Below, one piece after another: positions 1 through 7,004 of a DNA stretch of 36,803 nt (its first letter is position 1; each line of letters starts with the position of its first letter). Position numbers and translations under genes: made by a program. The notes beneath the pieces are model-generated. The model saw only the letters and a list, made by a program, of their open reading frames with translations, was not told where the DNA came from and searched no databases. The DNA is from Sphingopyxis sp. DBS4 (GTDB taxonomy: Bacteria; Pseudomonadota; Alphaproteobacteria; Sphingomonadales; Sphingomonadaceae), in the NCBI RefSeq assembly GCF_024628865.1, contig NZ_CP102387.1:1-36803 (forward strand), read 5' to 3'.

Positions 1-125
1 AAGGGAAAACCGTGATGGAGATCGAGCCGAACGGCAAGGCGGCCGACGAGGTGCGCGAGCTTTACAAGTGGGCATGTAAGCATGTAAACATGCCAGCATC
101 TAGGAAGCGGAGGGCCAGCGCATGA
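1..125 (+). CDS. parA: ParA partition ATPase, 3' end (continues from 36275)
   Basis: This is the carboxy-terminal 41 codons of the ParA frame that leaves the right edge of the window. The last base of the window plus bases 1-2 form a Glu codon, and reading continues (EGKTVMEIEPNGKAADE) to a TGA at 123-125. The segment 'GKTVMEIEP.GKAADEVRELY' is the usual last helix of small plasmid ParA proteins, so the join is biologically sensible and indicates a circular molecule. The final residues are encoded by ACATG-type repeats at 72-93 and have probably been extended through them. The stop overlaps an ATG at 122 (ATGA), suggesting translational coupling to the next par gene. Confidence 0.85.
   Translation, partial: GKTVMEIEPNGKAADEVRELYKWACKHVNMPASRKRRASA
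72..93. repeat. Partition-type ACATG repeat, copy 1
   Basis: Contains GCATGTAAGCATGTAAACATG, several CATG cores spaced about 9 bp apart, inside the 3' end of parA. It belongs to a family of five clusters (72, 438, 790, 1164, 36241) confined to the par-rep end of the plasmid. Possible centromere (parS) or operator sites; the function is inferred from position. Confidence 0.55.
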
Positions 126-140
126 GCCGGGAAGCCATCA

Positions 141-437
141 TTGCTTGCATTGCGGGATCGCGAACCCGCGCCGTCGCCGGCGTCGGCCGAGCCGGAGGGC
201 AGGGCATCCGCGCCGATCGCGCCCAGGACCGGCACGGCGACCGGCAGCGGATCGAGCAGCAGCCCGGTTGCGCCGAGCCGTCAGGGCAAGAAGGCGATGA
301 CGGGCTATTTCAGTCCGGAAATGTCGTTCGCCATGCACATGACCGCGCGCAAGCACGGCATGAGCTTGCAGGACGCGATGGCCGAGGCGTTCAACGACTG
401 GCTTCGCAAGATGGGGGAAAGCCCTGTAGGCAAGTGA
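141..437 (+). CDS. Ribbon-helix-helix partition partner of ParA (ParB/ParG-like), start possibly frameshifted
   Basis: A 98-residue frame directly after parA. The first half is a low-complexity Ala/Pro/Ser/Gly linker. The second half (about residues 50-95, 'GKKAMTGYFSPEMSFAMH...') looks like a ribbon-helix-helix domain: a basic stretch, a beta strand, then two amphipathic helices (MSLQDAMAEAFNDWL). By position it should be the centromere-binding partner of ParA. The only in-frame starts are TTG at 141 or 150, with GGGAAG upstream. An ATG at 122 overlaps the parA stop (ATGA) but lies one frame away. Removing one G from the GGG at 129-131 would give MSRKPSLLALRD..., a more natural start. Either a one-base indel or a genuine TTG start explains this. 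The C-terminal identity is fairly secure, the start is not. Confidence 0.6.
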   Translation: MLALRDREPAPSPASAEPEGRASAPIAPRTGTATGSGSSSSPVAPSRQGKKAMTGYFSPEMSFAMHMTARKHGMSLQDAMAEAFNDWLRKMGESPVGK

Positions 438-457
438 GCATGTTCACATGCAAACAT
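438..457. repeat. Partition-type ACATG repeat, copy 2
   Basis: The 20-mer GCATGTTCACATGCAAACAT lies immediately after the ribbon-helix-helix stop. It is identical to the copy at 790-809. Confidence 0.6.
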
Positions 458-518
458 CTGCGTTAGGGAATGTTCATGGCCGTTCTAATCATATCGCCAT
501 CTTCGCGCTGCCGATGCA

Positions 519-776
519 ATGGATGATTTCTCGGTCAGAGCCTCTTTCCAAACAGTGATCGGGTCTGCCCCCCGCGCGCTCGTTCTTAGTTTTACCCCTG
601 TTCTGGCGATCTGCGTGCTGGGGCTGTTCAATATTGGAGCGATGACCCTAACGCCCAGGCCCGGCCAAGAGGGAATGGTGATTCCGTCCTTGATCTTCAT
701 AGGAAGCGGGTTTGTCGCGGCCCATATTTTCCATCTTTGGCTGATCGAGAAAACCTTGCGCCGCAACGGCGACTAA
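519..776 (+). CDS. Small two-helix membrane protein
   Basis: An 85-residue frame not recognised as any named family. Two hydrophobic segments, about residues 20-42 (ALVLSFTPVLAICVLG...) and 55-75 (SLIFIGSGFVAAHIFHLWLI), predict an inner-membrane hairpin with a basic C-terminus (EKTLRRNGD). No convincing Shine-Dalgarno precedes the ATG at 519, so the start is uncertain. It sits between two identical ACATG repeats, as if carried between par sites. The membrane pattern is visible; any role is unknown. Confidence 0.4.
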   Translation: MDDFSVRASFQTVIGSAPRALVLSFTPVLAICVLGLFNIGAMTLTPRPGQEGMVIPSLIFIGSGFVAAHIFHLWLIEKTLRRNGD

Positions 777-789
777 ATACCAGTTGCGG

Positions 790-809
790 GCATGTTCACA
801 TGCAAACAT
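790..809. repeat. Partition-type ACATG repeat, copy 3
   Basis: An exact second copy of the 20-mer found at 438-457, 18 bp upstream of the next gene's start. It may act as an operator there. Confidence 0.6.
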
Positions 810-827
810 ATTGGGGAGGGCGCATAT

Positions 828-1094
828 ATGTTCGTTGTCGAAAATGTTGACGATCTTTGGAATCATATAGCCTACGTACGAGGCTATGCGCCTGACGACT
901 TTCCGTATCGGGATTTCCTCCCCGAAGATCAGCAGATGAACTTGGATCGCGCCTTTGAACTCTTGCGTCAAGGAGTGGAGGTTGCCTACCCGGAATCTGA
1001 GCATGAGACAAAGCGCGCAACGCTCAATGAAATATTGGGCCGCTCCTTTGCTGCTTATAAGGCAGGCGAAGATATTGCTGCGGGCATTTACTGA
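828..1094 (+). CDS. Hypothetical acidic protein, 88 aa
   Basis: Begins MFVVENVDDLWNH. The ATG at 828 is preceded by GGGGAGGG at 813-820, a strong ribosome-binding site. This start is better than the ATG at 792, which lies inside the ACATG repeat and would translate the repeat itself. The protein is soluble, acidic and helix-rich (about residues 35-85), with no recognisable catalytic motif. I do not recognise the family. It is a monocistronic gene between par and rep, possibly controlled through the repeat at 790-809. Confidence 0.55.
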   Translation: MFVVENVDDLWNHIAYVRGYAPDDFPYRDFLPEDQQMNLDRAFELLRQGVEVAYPESEHETKRATLNEILGRSFAAYKAGEDIAAGIY

Positions 1095-1163
1095 ATGAGT
1101 TCGAGAGCCATATTTTCAAACGATAGCAGTCAATCCGCAAGATCATCCATTTCCGGTGTGTTC

Positions 1164-1193
1164 ACATGTTCACATGCTTGCATGTGAACATGT
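1164..1193. repeat. 30 bp perfect palindrome of ACATG type, copy 4
   Basis: Two 14 bp arms (ACATGTTCACATGC and its exact reverse complement) flank a TT spacer. It lies between the 88 aa gene and the 3' end of repA. It is the most symmetric member of the ACATG family, so it is the best single candidate for a centromere or transcriptional operator. It could also act as a hairpin terminator for the convergent genes. Confidence 0.65.
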
Positions 1194-1218
1194 CCGCTTG
1201 CCCGCATAGGGGCGAAGG

Positions 1219-2319
1219 TCAGCGCAGCGGCTTGCGTTCGTGCCGTTTCTTGCAGAATCCGAGGAAGGCGGCGCGGGGGCTTTTCAGTTCGGGCTTGCCC
1301 ATGTCGTGCCACCACGACACCCATTCGTCACGGAGCGCATACACGTCATAGCCTGGCGCGGCCGTCTTGGCGTCGTGCATGGTTTCCGGGTCGATATAGG
1401 GCGCATCGTCGGCGATGGCGACCGGATCGGGCTTGCCCTTGAGGCCCGAGCGGTTGCGGAACAGGATAACGTCATCCTCCATCGTCACCGCATAGTCGGG
1501 GAAATGGCCGTGATCCGCGTCATGTTCGCAGACCTTCTTGACCAGGGCGCGGAACACTCGGAGCGGACTGTTCGAGCCGCATTTCTTTTGCAGCAGCTCT
1601 AGCCCGATCTTCCATTCGTCCTTCACGCCGCAATGCTTGCGGGCCAGCTCATACATGCGCCGCTCGAACGGCTTGCGGAGCCGGAAATAGTCGCGGTGGA
1701 GCGTCAGGACGTTCTTGCTGATAACCGAGCGATAGACCCAATCCGACAGGGTGATTTCCAGATCGAGCATCCGCCCGTCGAACGTCTTGCGGGTGATCTT
1801 GGCTTCTTCGATCAGGCCGAAAATCCGCGTTTCCTCGACGCCGCCCGTCTGAATGTTGGTCCGCACGGTCGTTCCGCGCAGGCGGGTGAGGGCGTCGGCC
1901 ATCAGCCGATAGCCTTCGCCGCTGGTCTGCCGGTTGGTGGCGACCAGCATGTCATAGGCTTGCAGGCGCACGGTGCGGCTAGGCTGCTCGCCCCGGTTCA
2001 TCTTCGCGACGAGCTGCGAAATGCAGTAGATCAATATGTCCTTGTCGTGGATCGTCGCCAGGCCCTTGCCCGAGGGGATAATCTCGATGATGTTGCCGTT
2101 ATGCTCGTAGCGCCGCATCCGGTTGTCGGGCTTGGTCGAGAGCGAAAAGACCGGATGCTCCATCGAGGCCATGTCATCCTTGGGGATGGCGTCCAGCACG
2201 TCGCAGATGAACAGGTCCTGGTTGGGGTGCCGCACCGGCAGCAGGGGCGTGCGATCGTCGCCGTCCACGGCGGGGGGCGGCACGGCGTCGAACAGGGAAG
2301 GGGCAGGGTCTATCGTCAT
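1219..2319 (-). CDS. repA: Plasmid replication initiator protein RepA
   Basis: A 366-residue protein of the 'replication initiator protein A' family (pfam10134-like) common on alphaproteobacterial plasmids. Recognisable blocks are the N-terminal RHPNQDLFICDVLDAIPKDD, the central IPSGKGLATIHDKDILIY and SRTVRLQAYDMLVATNR, and the DNA-binding region DYFRLRKPFERRMYELARKHCG (about residues 210-232). Length is normal for the family. It binds iterons and recruits host DnaA/DnaB. Its start codon lies inside the first iteron (2311-2322), so RepA binding should repress its own transcription or translation, the usual copy-control arrangement. The C-terminal WWHDMGKPELKSPRAAFLGFCKK segment is typical too. 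Confidence 0.92.
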   Translation of the reverse strand: MTIDPAPSLFDAVPPPAVDGDDRTPLLPVRHPNQDLFICDVLDAIPKDDMASMEHPVFSLSTKPDNRMRRYEHNGNIIEIIPSGKGLATIHDKDILIYCISQLVAKMNRGEQPSRTVRLQAYDMLVATNRQTSGEGYRLMADALTRLRGTTVRTNIQTGGVEETRIFGLIEEAKITRKTFDGRMLDLEITLSDWVYRSVISKNVLTLHRDYFRLRKPFERRMYELARKHCGVKDEWKIGLELLQKKCGSNSPLRVFRALVKKVCEHDADHGHFPDYAVTMEDDVILFRNRSGLKGKPDPVAIADDAPYIDPETMHDAKTAAPGYDVYALRDEWVSWWHDMGKPELKSPRAAFLGFCKKRHERKPLR

Positions 2320-2406
2320 TTCAGTGACAGAGAGCTACTATCGTCATTTCACATACGCAAGCGGATTATCGTCATTTCAGATTCACCCGCCCGCTATCGT
2401 CATTTC
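2311..2406. repeat. RepA iterons, series A (four copies, 28 bp period)
   Basis: Four copies of TATCGTCATTTC start at 2311, 2339, 2367 and 2395, exactly 28 bp apart. The first overlaps the repA start codon. Regular spacing next to an initiator gene is the signature of replication iterons. Confidence 0.9.
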
Positions 2407-2440
2407 GATTACGCTTGGAGGGCGCGCGCGGGGCCTGGCG

Positions 2441-2506
2441 CTATCGTCATAGTGGATTCGCTTTTTCGTCACTCTGGATTCGCTTTTTCGTCATAGTGGA
2501 TTCACC
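2441..2506. repeat. RepA iterons, series B (three copies, 22 bp period)
   Basis: Three degenerate copies of CTATCGTCATAGTGGATTCGC start at 2441, 2463 and 2485, 22 bp apart. They keep the TCGTCA core of series A but have a different downstream half (TGGATTC). Spacing near two helical turns suggests the actual initiation array, with series A closer to autoregulation. Confidence 0.85.
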
Positions 2507-2640
2507 CACGCGCAAAAATCGGCCGATTATCTCCCTATTTCAAGGAGATACGAAACCGCCAGAATCCCGTAACACATCACTAAACCCATATTTTAACACT
2601 AGGGCGAGGCTGTGGATAACTTTTGGCCGTCGCGCTTTCC
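2507..2640. other. oriV: AT-rich region and DnaA box
   Basis: Downstream of the iterons is an AT-rich stretch containing ATATTTTAACACTA and a 7 bp inverted repeat (TATCTCC/GGAGATA, 2528-2550). A perfect DnaA box TGTGGATAA (complement TTATCCACA) lies at 2611-2619. Iterons plus AT-rich DNA plus a DnaA box next to repA is the classic theta-type plasmid origin layout. Confidence 0.8.
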
Positions 2641-2673
2641 TCCACGCCGAAAGGAAGAAAAGCGCCGCCTCTT

Positions 2674-2769
2674 GGGGCTTCGCCCCGCCGGCTCGCGCCC
2701 TACGGGCGCCCCGGATGGCTAAAGCCATCCTCCCACCCGGCATCCCCATGATGAGCCGGCTACGCCGGC
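2674..2769. repeat. Array of four tight hairpins beside oriV
   Basis: Four short perfect inverted repeats in 96 bp: GGGGC-TTC-GCCCC (2674-2686), GCGCCC-TAC-GGGCGC (2695-2709), GGATGGCT-AA-AGCCATCC (2713-2730) and GCCGGC-TAC-GCCGGC (2755-2769). No gene is evident between oriV and about 3080. Candidates are a single-strand initiation or primosome site, a structured RNA, or stacked terminators. Confidence 0.6.
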
Positions 2770-2792
2770 ACACTTTTTGTTTGTTTGGAATT

Positions 2793-2800
2793 GTTTAAAC
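2793..2800. repeat. GTTTAAAC backbone motif, copy 1
   Basis: The 8 bp core GTTTAAAC followed by GCC, in non-coding DNA after the hairpin array. It is the only copy lacking the leading C of CGTTTAAACG. Confidence 0.6.
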
Positions 2801-3042
2801 GCCGCGCCCAACCATCCAGCTCACCGCCAAGCCGAACCGTCCAATTGGCTTTCCAGAAAAGCCATGCGGATAGCGCGGCGATCAACATGAGAGGGCAGGG
2901 GAGACGGAAACGTCCCCGCAGGCGCGATTTCCGGCCCGCCCAGCCCCTTTTCAGGCGTCAGGCAAGGGGTGAGAGGGTCAACCGCCCACGGCGCTCTACG
3001 GGCCTCCCAGGCGGCCGATTTTCCGACGCGAGATCCTCGCGC

Positions 3043-3637
<595 letters not shown>

Positions 3638-3643
3638 ACGCCT

Positions 3644-5323
3644 TCACGCCTTATCGAACCGGCCCGCGAACTCGCGATCGGCATAGTATTTGAGCTTGGT
3701 GGCGACGATCGGGCGCTGGCCGGCGAGGAACAGCAATTCGAGGTTCGCCGGCATGGTGCGGACTTCATCGGGCGTGAGCAGGGCGCGGCCGACATGCTGC
3801 TGGCCGAATGATATGCCGGTTTCCTCCGCGTCGATCGCGCGGCTCATAGTCTCGAACACGACCGTTTCCTGGCCGAGCAGATCGGAAACGAGCTTGGCGC
3901 TATCGTGATCGTTGACCCCGAATATCTGCAAGACGCCGGCGTTCGACAGGAAGGTGCCGGCGCGGCGCTCGTAGAGCGCGCGGAGCTGGTGAACGTCCTG
4001 CAGGATCGGCCAGAGCTGGATGCCGTAGCCCGCCATCAGGCCCATCGCCCGCTCGACGGGTTCGAGACGGCCCAGCGCGGCAAATTCATCGAGCAGGAAC
4101 AGGACGGGGCGGGCAGGGGAGGCCGGCGCGCGCGCGAGATCGGTCAGAGCTTGCGCCAGCATGAGGCGCAGCCAGCGCGCATAGGTGGCGAGCCGATCGG
4201 GCGGCAGCACCAGATAGACGGTTGTGGGCTGCGCCTTCACATCGGCGAACGTGAAATCCGAGCGCCCCAGCACCGCCGTCATGCGCGGGGAATCGAGGAA
4301 ATGGGTATGGCGCTGCGCGGCCGACAGCACGCCGGCGGCTTCGCGATCGGACTTGCCCAGGTGGCGGTTGGCAGCGCGCGCGATCAGGCCCCGCGCCTGC
4401 GTGCTGGCCGACATTTCCCGGAGCATCTTCTGGAAATTGTCGGGCGCGAAGGTGAGGCAGTCGCGCACGGCTTCCAGCGTGCGGTCCTCGCCTTGCGCTT
4501 GGCCGTCACAGGCCACCCACAGGAGGATGCCGGCGATCAGCGCCTTGGCTTCCTCGTTCCAATGCGCCTCGCCAGCTTCGCCGGGAGCGTCATAGACCAG
4601 CGCGTCGGCCAGCGTCATGGCGTCGTCGGCGAGATCGAGGCCGACAGGGTCAAGACGATCGAGCGGATTGAACGCGGCCGAGGGCAGGCCGGTGACGCCG
4701 AACGGGTCGAGGACATGGACCGGGCCGAATTTGGCGCGATGGCGGGCGGTGATGCGGGCGTTCTCGCCCTTGGGGTCGATGCAGACGACCGGGCCGGGAT
4801 AGTCGAGCAGGTTAGGGATAATCGTGCCCACGCCCTTGCCGGTGCGCGTCGGCGCGATCGTCAACAGATGGGCGGGGCCGGCATAGCGCAGCAGCTTGCC
4901 CGACTTGCGATCACGGCCGATCAGCAGGCCGTCGCCATTTTGGGCGAGGGGGCGCGTCTCGCGATCGGTGGCGAAGCGGGCCGAGCCGTGGGTGTCATCG
5001 CCGGCAGGGCCGCCATATTTCAGGATCAGCGGTTGGAACAGCGCGCGCAGCGTGACGAGAATGATGACCAGGCCCGTCAGCATCATCACGATTTGGTAGA
5101 TATTGGAATCGCGCGGCAGGCCGAGCAGTTTGCCAAGGATGAGCGGCACCCCAAGCCCCAGCACCAGGGCGGTGATGAGAAACAGGACCAGGACGCCGAA
5201 CAGGTGGCGGATGAGCGCGACCGGGCTGACGACGAGGGCCGTGATCGCCCATATCGGCTGCGCGCGCGCGATGCGGGCAAGGTTGCGGATCGCGCGGCCG
5301 AGCTGGCGGAACCATTCCATCAT
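3644..5323 (-). CDS. traG: Type IV coupling protein TraG/VirD4
   Basis: A 559-residue coupling ATPase that docks the relaxase-DNA complex onto a type IV secretion channel. N-terminal membrane segments lie at about 25-35, 43-65 and 75-93. Then come the VirD4 signature GSARFAT (113-119), Walker A PTRTGKGVG (about 158-166), the PKGEN motif and Walker B LFLLDEFAALG. The start (MMEW) is preceded by GGGAGGGAGT. It is the last gene of the traC-traD-orf-ATPase-traG run on the minus strand. No virB/trb genes occur in the window, so this protein must work with a transfer channel encoded elsewhere. Confidence 0.93.
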   Translation of the reverse strand: MMEWFRQLGRAIRNLARIARAQPIWAITALVVSPVALIRHLFGVLVLFLITALVLGLGVPLILGKLLGLPRDSNIYQIVMMLTGLVIILVTLRALFQPLILKYGGPAGDDTHGSARFATDRETRPLAQNGDGLLIGRDRKSGKLLRYAGPAHLLTIAPTRTGKGVGTIIPNLLDYPGPVVCIDPKGENARITARHRAKFGPVHVLDPFGVTGLPSAAFNPLDRLDPVGLDLADDAMTLADALVYDAPGEAGEAHWNEEAKALIAGILLWVACDGQAQGEDRTLEAVRDCLTFAPDNFQKMLREMSASTQARGLIARAANRHLGKSDREAAGVLSAAQRHTHFLDSPRMTAVLGRSDFTFADVKAQPTTVYLVLPPDRLATYARWLRLMLAQALTDLARAPASPARPVLFLLDEFAALGRLEPVERAMGLMAGYGIQLWPILQDVHQLRALYERRAGTFLSNAGVLQIFGVNDHDSAKLVSDLLGQETVVFETMSRAIDAEETGISFGQQHVGRALLTPDEVRTMPANLELLFLAGQRPIVATKLKYYADREFAGRFDKA

Positions 5324-5450
5324 CAGGACTCCCTCCCATTATCATTTTTCCAGATATCCAGCGCGGATCATGGCCGAGCCGCCCTCGCGGCTTCGCGTTC
5401 TCCCAGGCTGGTGAAATAGTCCCGCACCGGCGCGCCGCGACGCGGCGATA

Positions 5451-6008
5451 TCAGCCATCTTGCTTGCCAATCCGTGCGCGAACGAACCGCACACGCTCGG
5501 AAACAGGGGCGAGGGGAAGCGTCACCAGCTCGTAGCCAAGGCCGGCATAAACCGCGACCATCGCCTCATAGGTCGCCTGTGCTTCCGCGAAGTCCTGTTT
5601 CCGCTCCGCGTCGGCTGCGAAAATCTCTCGCCAGGGCGGGGCGATGAACACGCGGCGCTGATAGCGGAACAGTTCGGCCGCGCGATCGGCATGGGCGGGG
5701 ACCGGCAAGCCGCACAGGCGCAGATAGCCGATCACATCGGGCACGCCGCGATCGAAGATCACCGGCCCCGCGCGATCATGGGCCTCGTGCCAGGAGCGCA
5801 ATTCCCAACCCAGCATCAATTCCGCGAAGGCGGCGCGATCGGCCCAGGGCAGGGCGGTGCCGCCAATCGCGACCTGATCGCGGATGATGGCCCGACCGGC
5901 TTCGGGCATGTGGTGGAACCCCTCCGCCGCCAATGCTTCGATCAGGGTGCTTTTGCCGGAGCCTGGACCGCCGGTGATGATGTAGAAATCGGGTGGATCG
6001 GGCAGCAT
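5451..6008 (-). CDS. AAA family ATPase/kinase (AAA_28-like) in tra operon
   Basis: A 185-residue P-loop protein with Walker A GGPGSGKS at about residues 12-19 and a FDRGVPD motif near residue 85, as in NadR-kinase-like AAA_28 proteins. A YQRRVFIAPPWREIF segment matches the lid region of the same family. These proteins phosphorylate small molecules or nucleotides; the substrate here is unknown. The start follows the TGA of the upstream 87 aa gene by three bases (TGA TTG ATG), so it is clearly in the same operon. It may be a cargo gene rather than a transfer function. Confidence 0.8.
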   Translation of the reverse strand: MLPDPPDFYIITGGPGSGKSTLIEALAAEGFHHMPEAGRAIIRDQVAIGGTALPWADRAAFAELMLGWELRSWHEAHDRAGPVIFDRGVPDVIGYLRLCGLPVPAHADRAAELFRYQRRVFIAPPWREIFAADAERKQDFAEAQATYEAMVAVYAGLGYELVTLPLAPVSERVRFVRARIGKQDG

Positions 6009-6011
6009 CAA

Positions 6012-6275
6012 TCAGCGATCTTCGGGCACGGAAATACGGGTGATGCCGGGAGCGGCGGCGATGGCGGCCACCAGGCTATCGACGGTTTCCATCCGATGGC
6101 TCGGCCAGTCGCGCGACGCATCGACATAGCCGGCATCGGTCTGGACAGCGATGCGGGCGGTGGCGGGAAGCAGATCGAGCAGCGCCGCGAGCTTGTCCTG
6201 AATGTCGGGCGTGATCCGGTCGAGGCAGGGACCGACAAGAAGGAGCTGCCATGAGCGGGGCGGGGTGTCCGTCAT
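6012..6275 (-). CDS. Conserved 87 aa protein of the tra operon
   Basis: Starts MTDTPPRSWQLLLVGPCLD and ends in GITRISVPEDR. The start is chosen because AAGGGAGG precedes the ATG with ideal spacing and the ATG overlaps the traD stop (ATGA). Longer in-frame readings would run through traD in a shadow frame. I do not recognise a named family. Predicted mixed alpha/beta with a conserved-looking hydrophobic N-terminal strand. Tight coupling to traD and the ATPase suggests an accessory role in mobilisation, but the sequence does not show one. Confidence 0.7.
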   Translation of the reverse strand: MTDTPPRSWQLLLVGPCLDRITPDIQDKLAALLDLLPATARIAVQTDAGYVDASRDWPSHRMETVDSLVAAIAAAPGITRISVPEDR

Positions 6276-6586
6276 CGTTGTTCCTCCCTTGTCGTTTCCT
6301 CCGCATCGAACGCGCGTTTGCCGCGCCGCTTCCAGAGCGCGAGAACGGTGCCGGCGTCGTCGGCCTGGACGCGCGCGGCGCAATCGAGCATCGCGCCGTA
6401 GAGGGTGGCGCGATCGTCGTCGGCCAGCTCGACCAGGCCGGCTTTCTGGACGAGGCCGCCCAGCTCGATCAGGTGGCGGGTGCGTTCGCGTCGGGCCACG
6501 ACCCAATCCCTCGTATCGGTGCGGCGCGCAGCGGCTTCAACGCGGTGCCTCGCCTGCGCCAGTTTCGTTTCCGTCTTTGCCGTCAT
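6272..6586 (-). CDS. traD: Conjugal transfer protein TraD (Ti-type)
   Basis: A 104-residue protein beginning MTAKTETKLAQARHRVEAAARR. It contains the TraD (pfam06412-like) core RDWVVARRERTRHLIELGGLVQKAGLVEL, followed by helices found in alphaproteobacterial TraD. It is a small accessory protein of the relaxosome/coupling complex. The internal ATG at 6586 is preferred because upstream codons overlap traC. It overlaps traC by about 50 bp and the downstream gene by four bases, indicating a compact operon read away from oriT. Confidence 0.83.
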   Translation of the reverse strand: MTAKTETKLAQARHRVEAAARRTDTRDWVVARRERTRHLIELGGLVQKAGLVELADDDRATLYGAMLDCAARVQADDAGTVLALWKRRGKRAFDAEETTREEQR

Positions 6587-6842
6587 AGCGAGGGTGGAGC
6601 GTAGCTTTGCGGCCCTTGCGTTGAAAGAAGGCCGCGCCTTTCGAGCGCCACGCCTCCTTTTCTTCCGCGCTGGCGGATGCGACGGCGGCGAGCAGCGCGC
6701 CCGCCAGCACATCGAGATCGAGCGCGTCGGCCCCGGTGGAGGTGACGAGTTCGCCGAGCTGCTGGACCTTGCGCGCCTTGAGCGCCTTGGCCTTGTCGTT
6801 CAGGGCTTTCAGTTCCGCGTCATAGTCCCGAACCTTACGCAT
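6537..6842 (-). CDS. traC: Conjugal transfer protein TraC (Ti-type)
   Basis: A 101-residue protein starting MRKVRDYDAELKALNDKAKALKARK, an amphipathic coiled-coil typical of TraC (pfam07820-like). It is followed by ...VQQLGELVTSTGADALDLDVLAGALLAAV. A basic C-terminal tail (FFQRKGRKATLHPRYDG) may contact DNA. The start at 6842 has AGGAGAGG just upstream. First gene of the leftward tra operon, diverging from traA across oriT, as in Ti plasmids. Confidence 0.83.
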   Translation of the reverse strand: MRKVRDYDAELKALNDKAKALKARKVQQLGELVTSTGADALDLDVLAGALLAAVASASAEEKEAWRSKGAAFFQRKGRKATLHPRYDGKDGNETGAGEAPR

Positions 6843-6939
6843 AGCCTCTCCTGAAAAGCCGATCATGTTGGCCCCGATAGTAGCACGGCACGCGCGCGAG
6901 GAAACCGGAACCGGCAAAAAATGCGGCGAAGTCAATCGC

Positions 6940-7004
6940 GCGAACGACAGAGAGTGTGAGTGCGCGCTTATACGTCGTTGCCGACGTGCGCTCAGAAGGG
7001 CAGT
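6940..7004 (+). other. Putative oriT / nic region (Ti/RSF1010-like)
   Basis: The short traC-traA intergenic region holds GCGCGCTTATACGTCG followed by a perfect inverted repeat ACGTCG-TTGC-CGACGT (6972-6987). The TTATACGTCG core and adjacent hairpin resemble the Ti-plasmid type oriT, and the location between divergent traC and traA is where that family places it. The exact nick position is inferred. Confidence 0.75.

Noticed and set aside
792..827. Earlier ATG for the 88 aa gene
   Set aside because: It would translate the ACATG repeat and lacks the strong GGGGAGGG site that precedes 828.
1633..2496. 287-codon open frame on the plus strand
   Set aside because: Antisense to repA and running through the iterons, so it cannot be a conserved gene.
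2311..2506. CRISPR array
   Set aside because: Repeats are 12-22 bp with near-constant short spacing beside repA and no cas genes; they are iterons.
3905..5419. Long open frame (504 codons) on the plus strand
   Set aside because: Antisense to traG, low-complexity Arg/Gln/Ala-rich composition typical of a GC-rich shadow frame, no domain motif.
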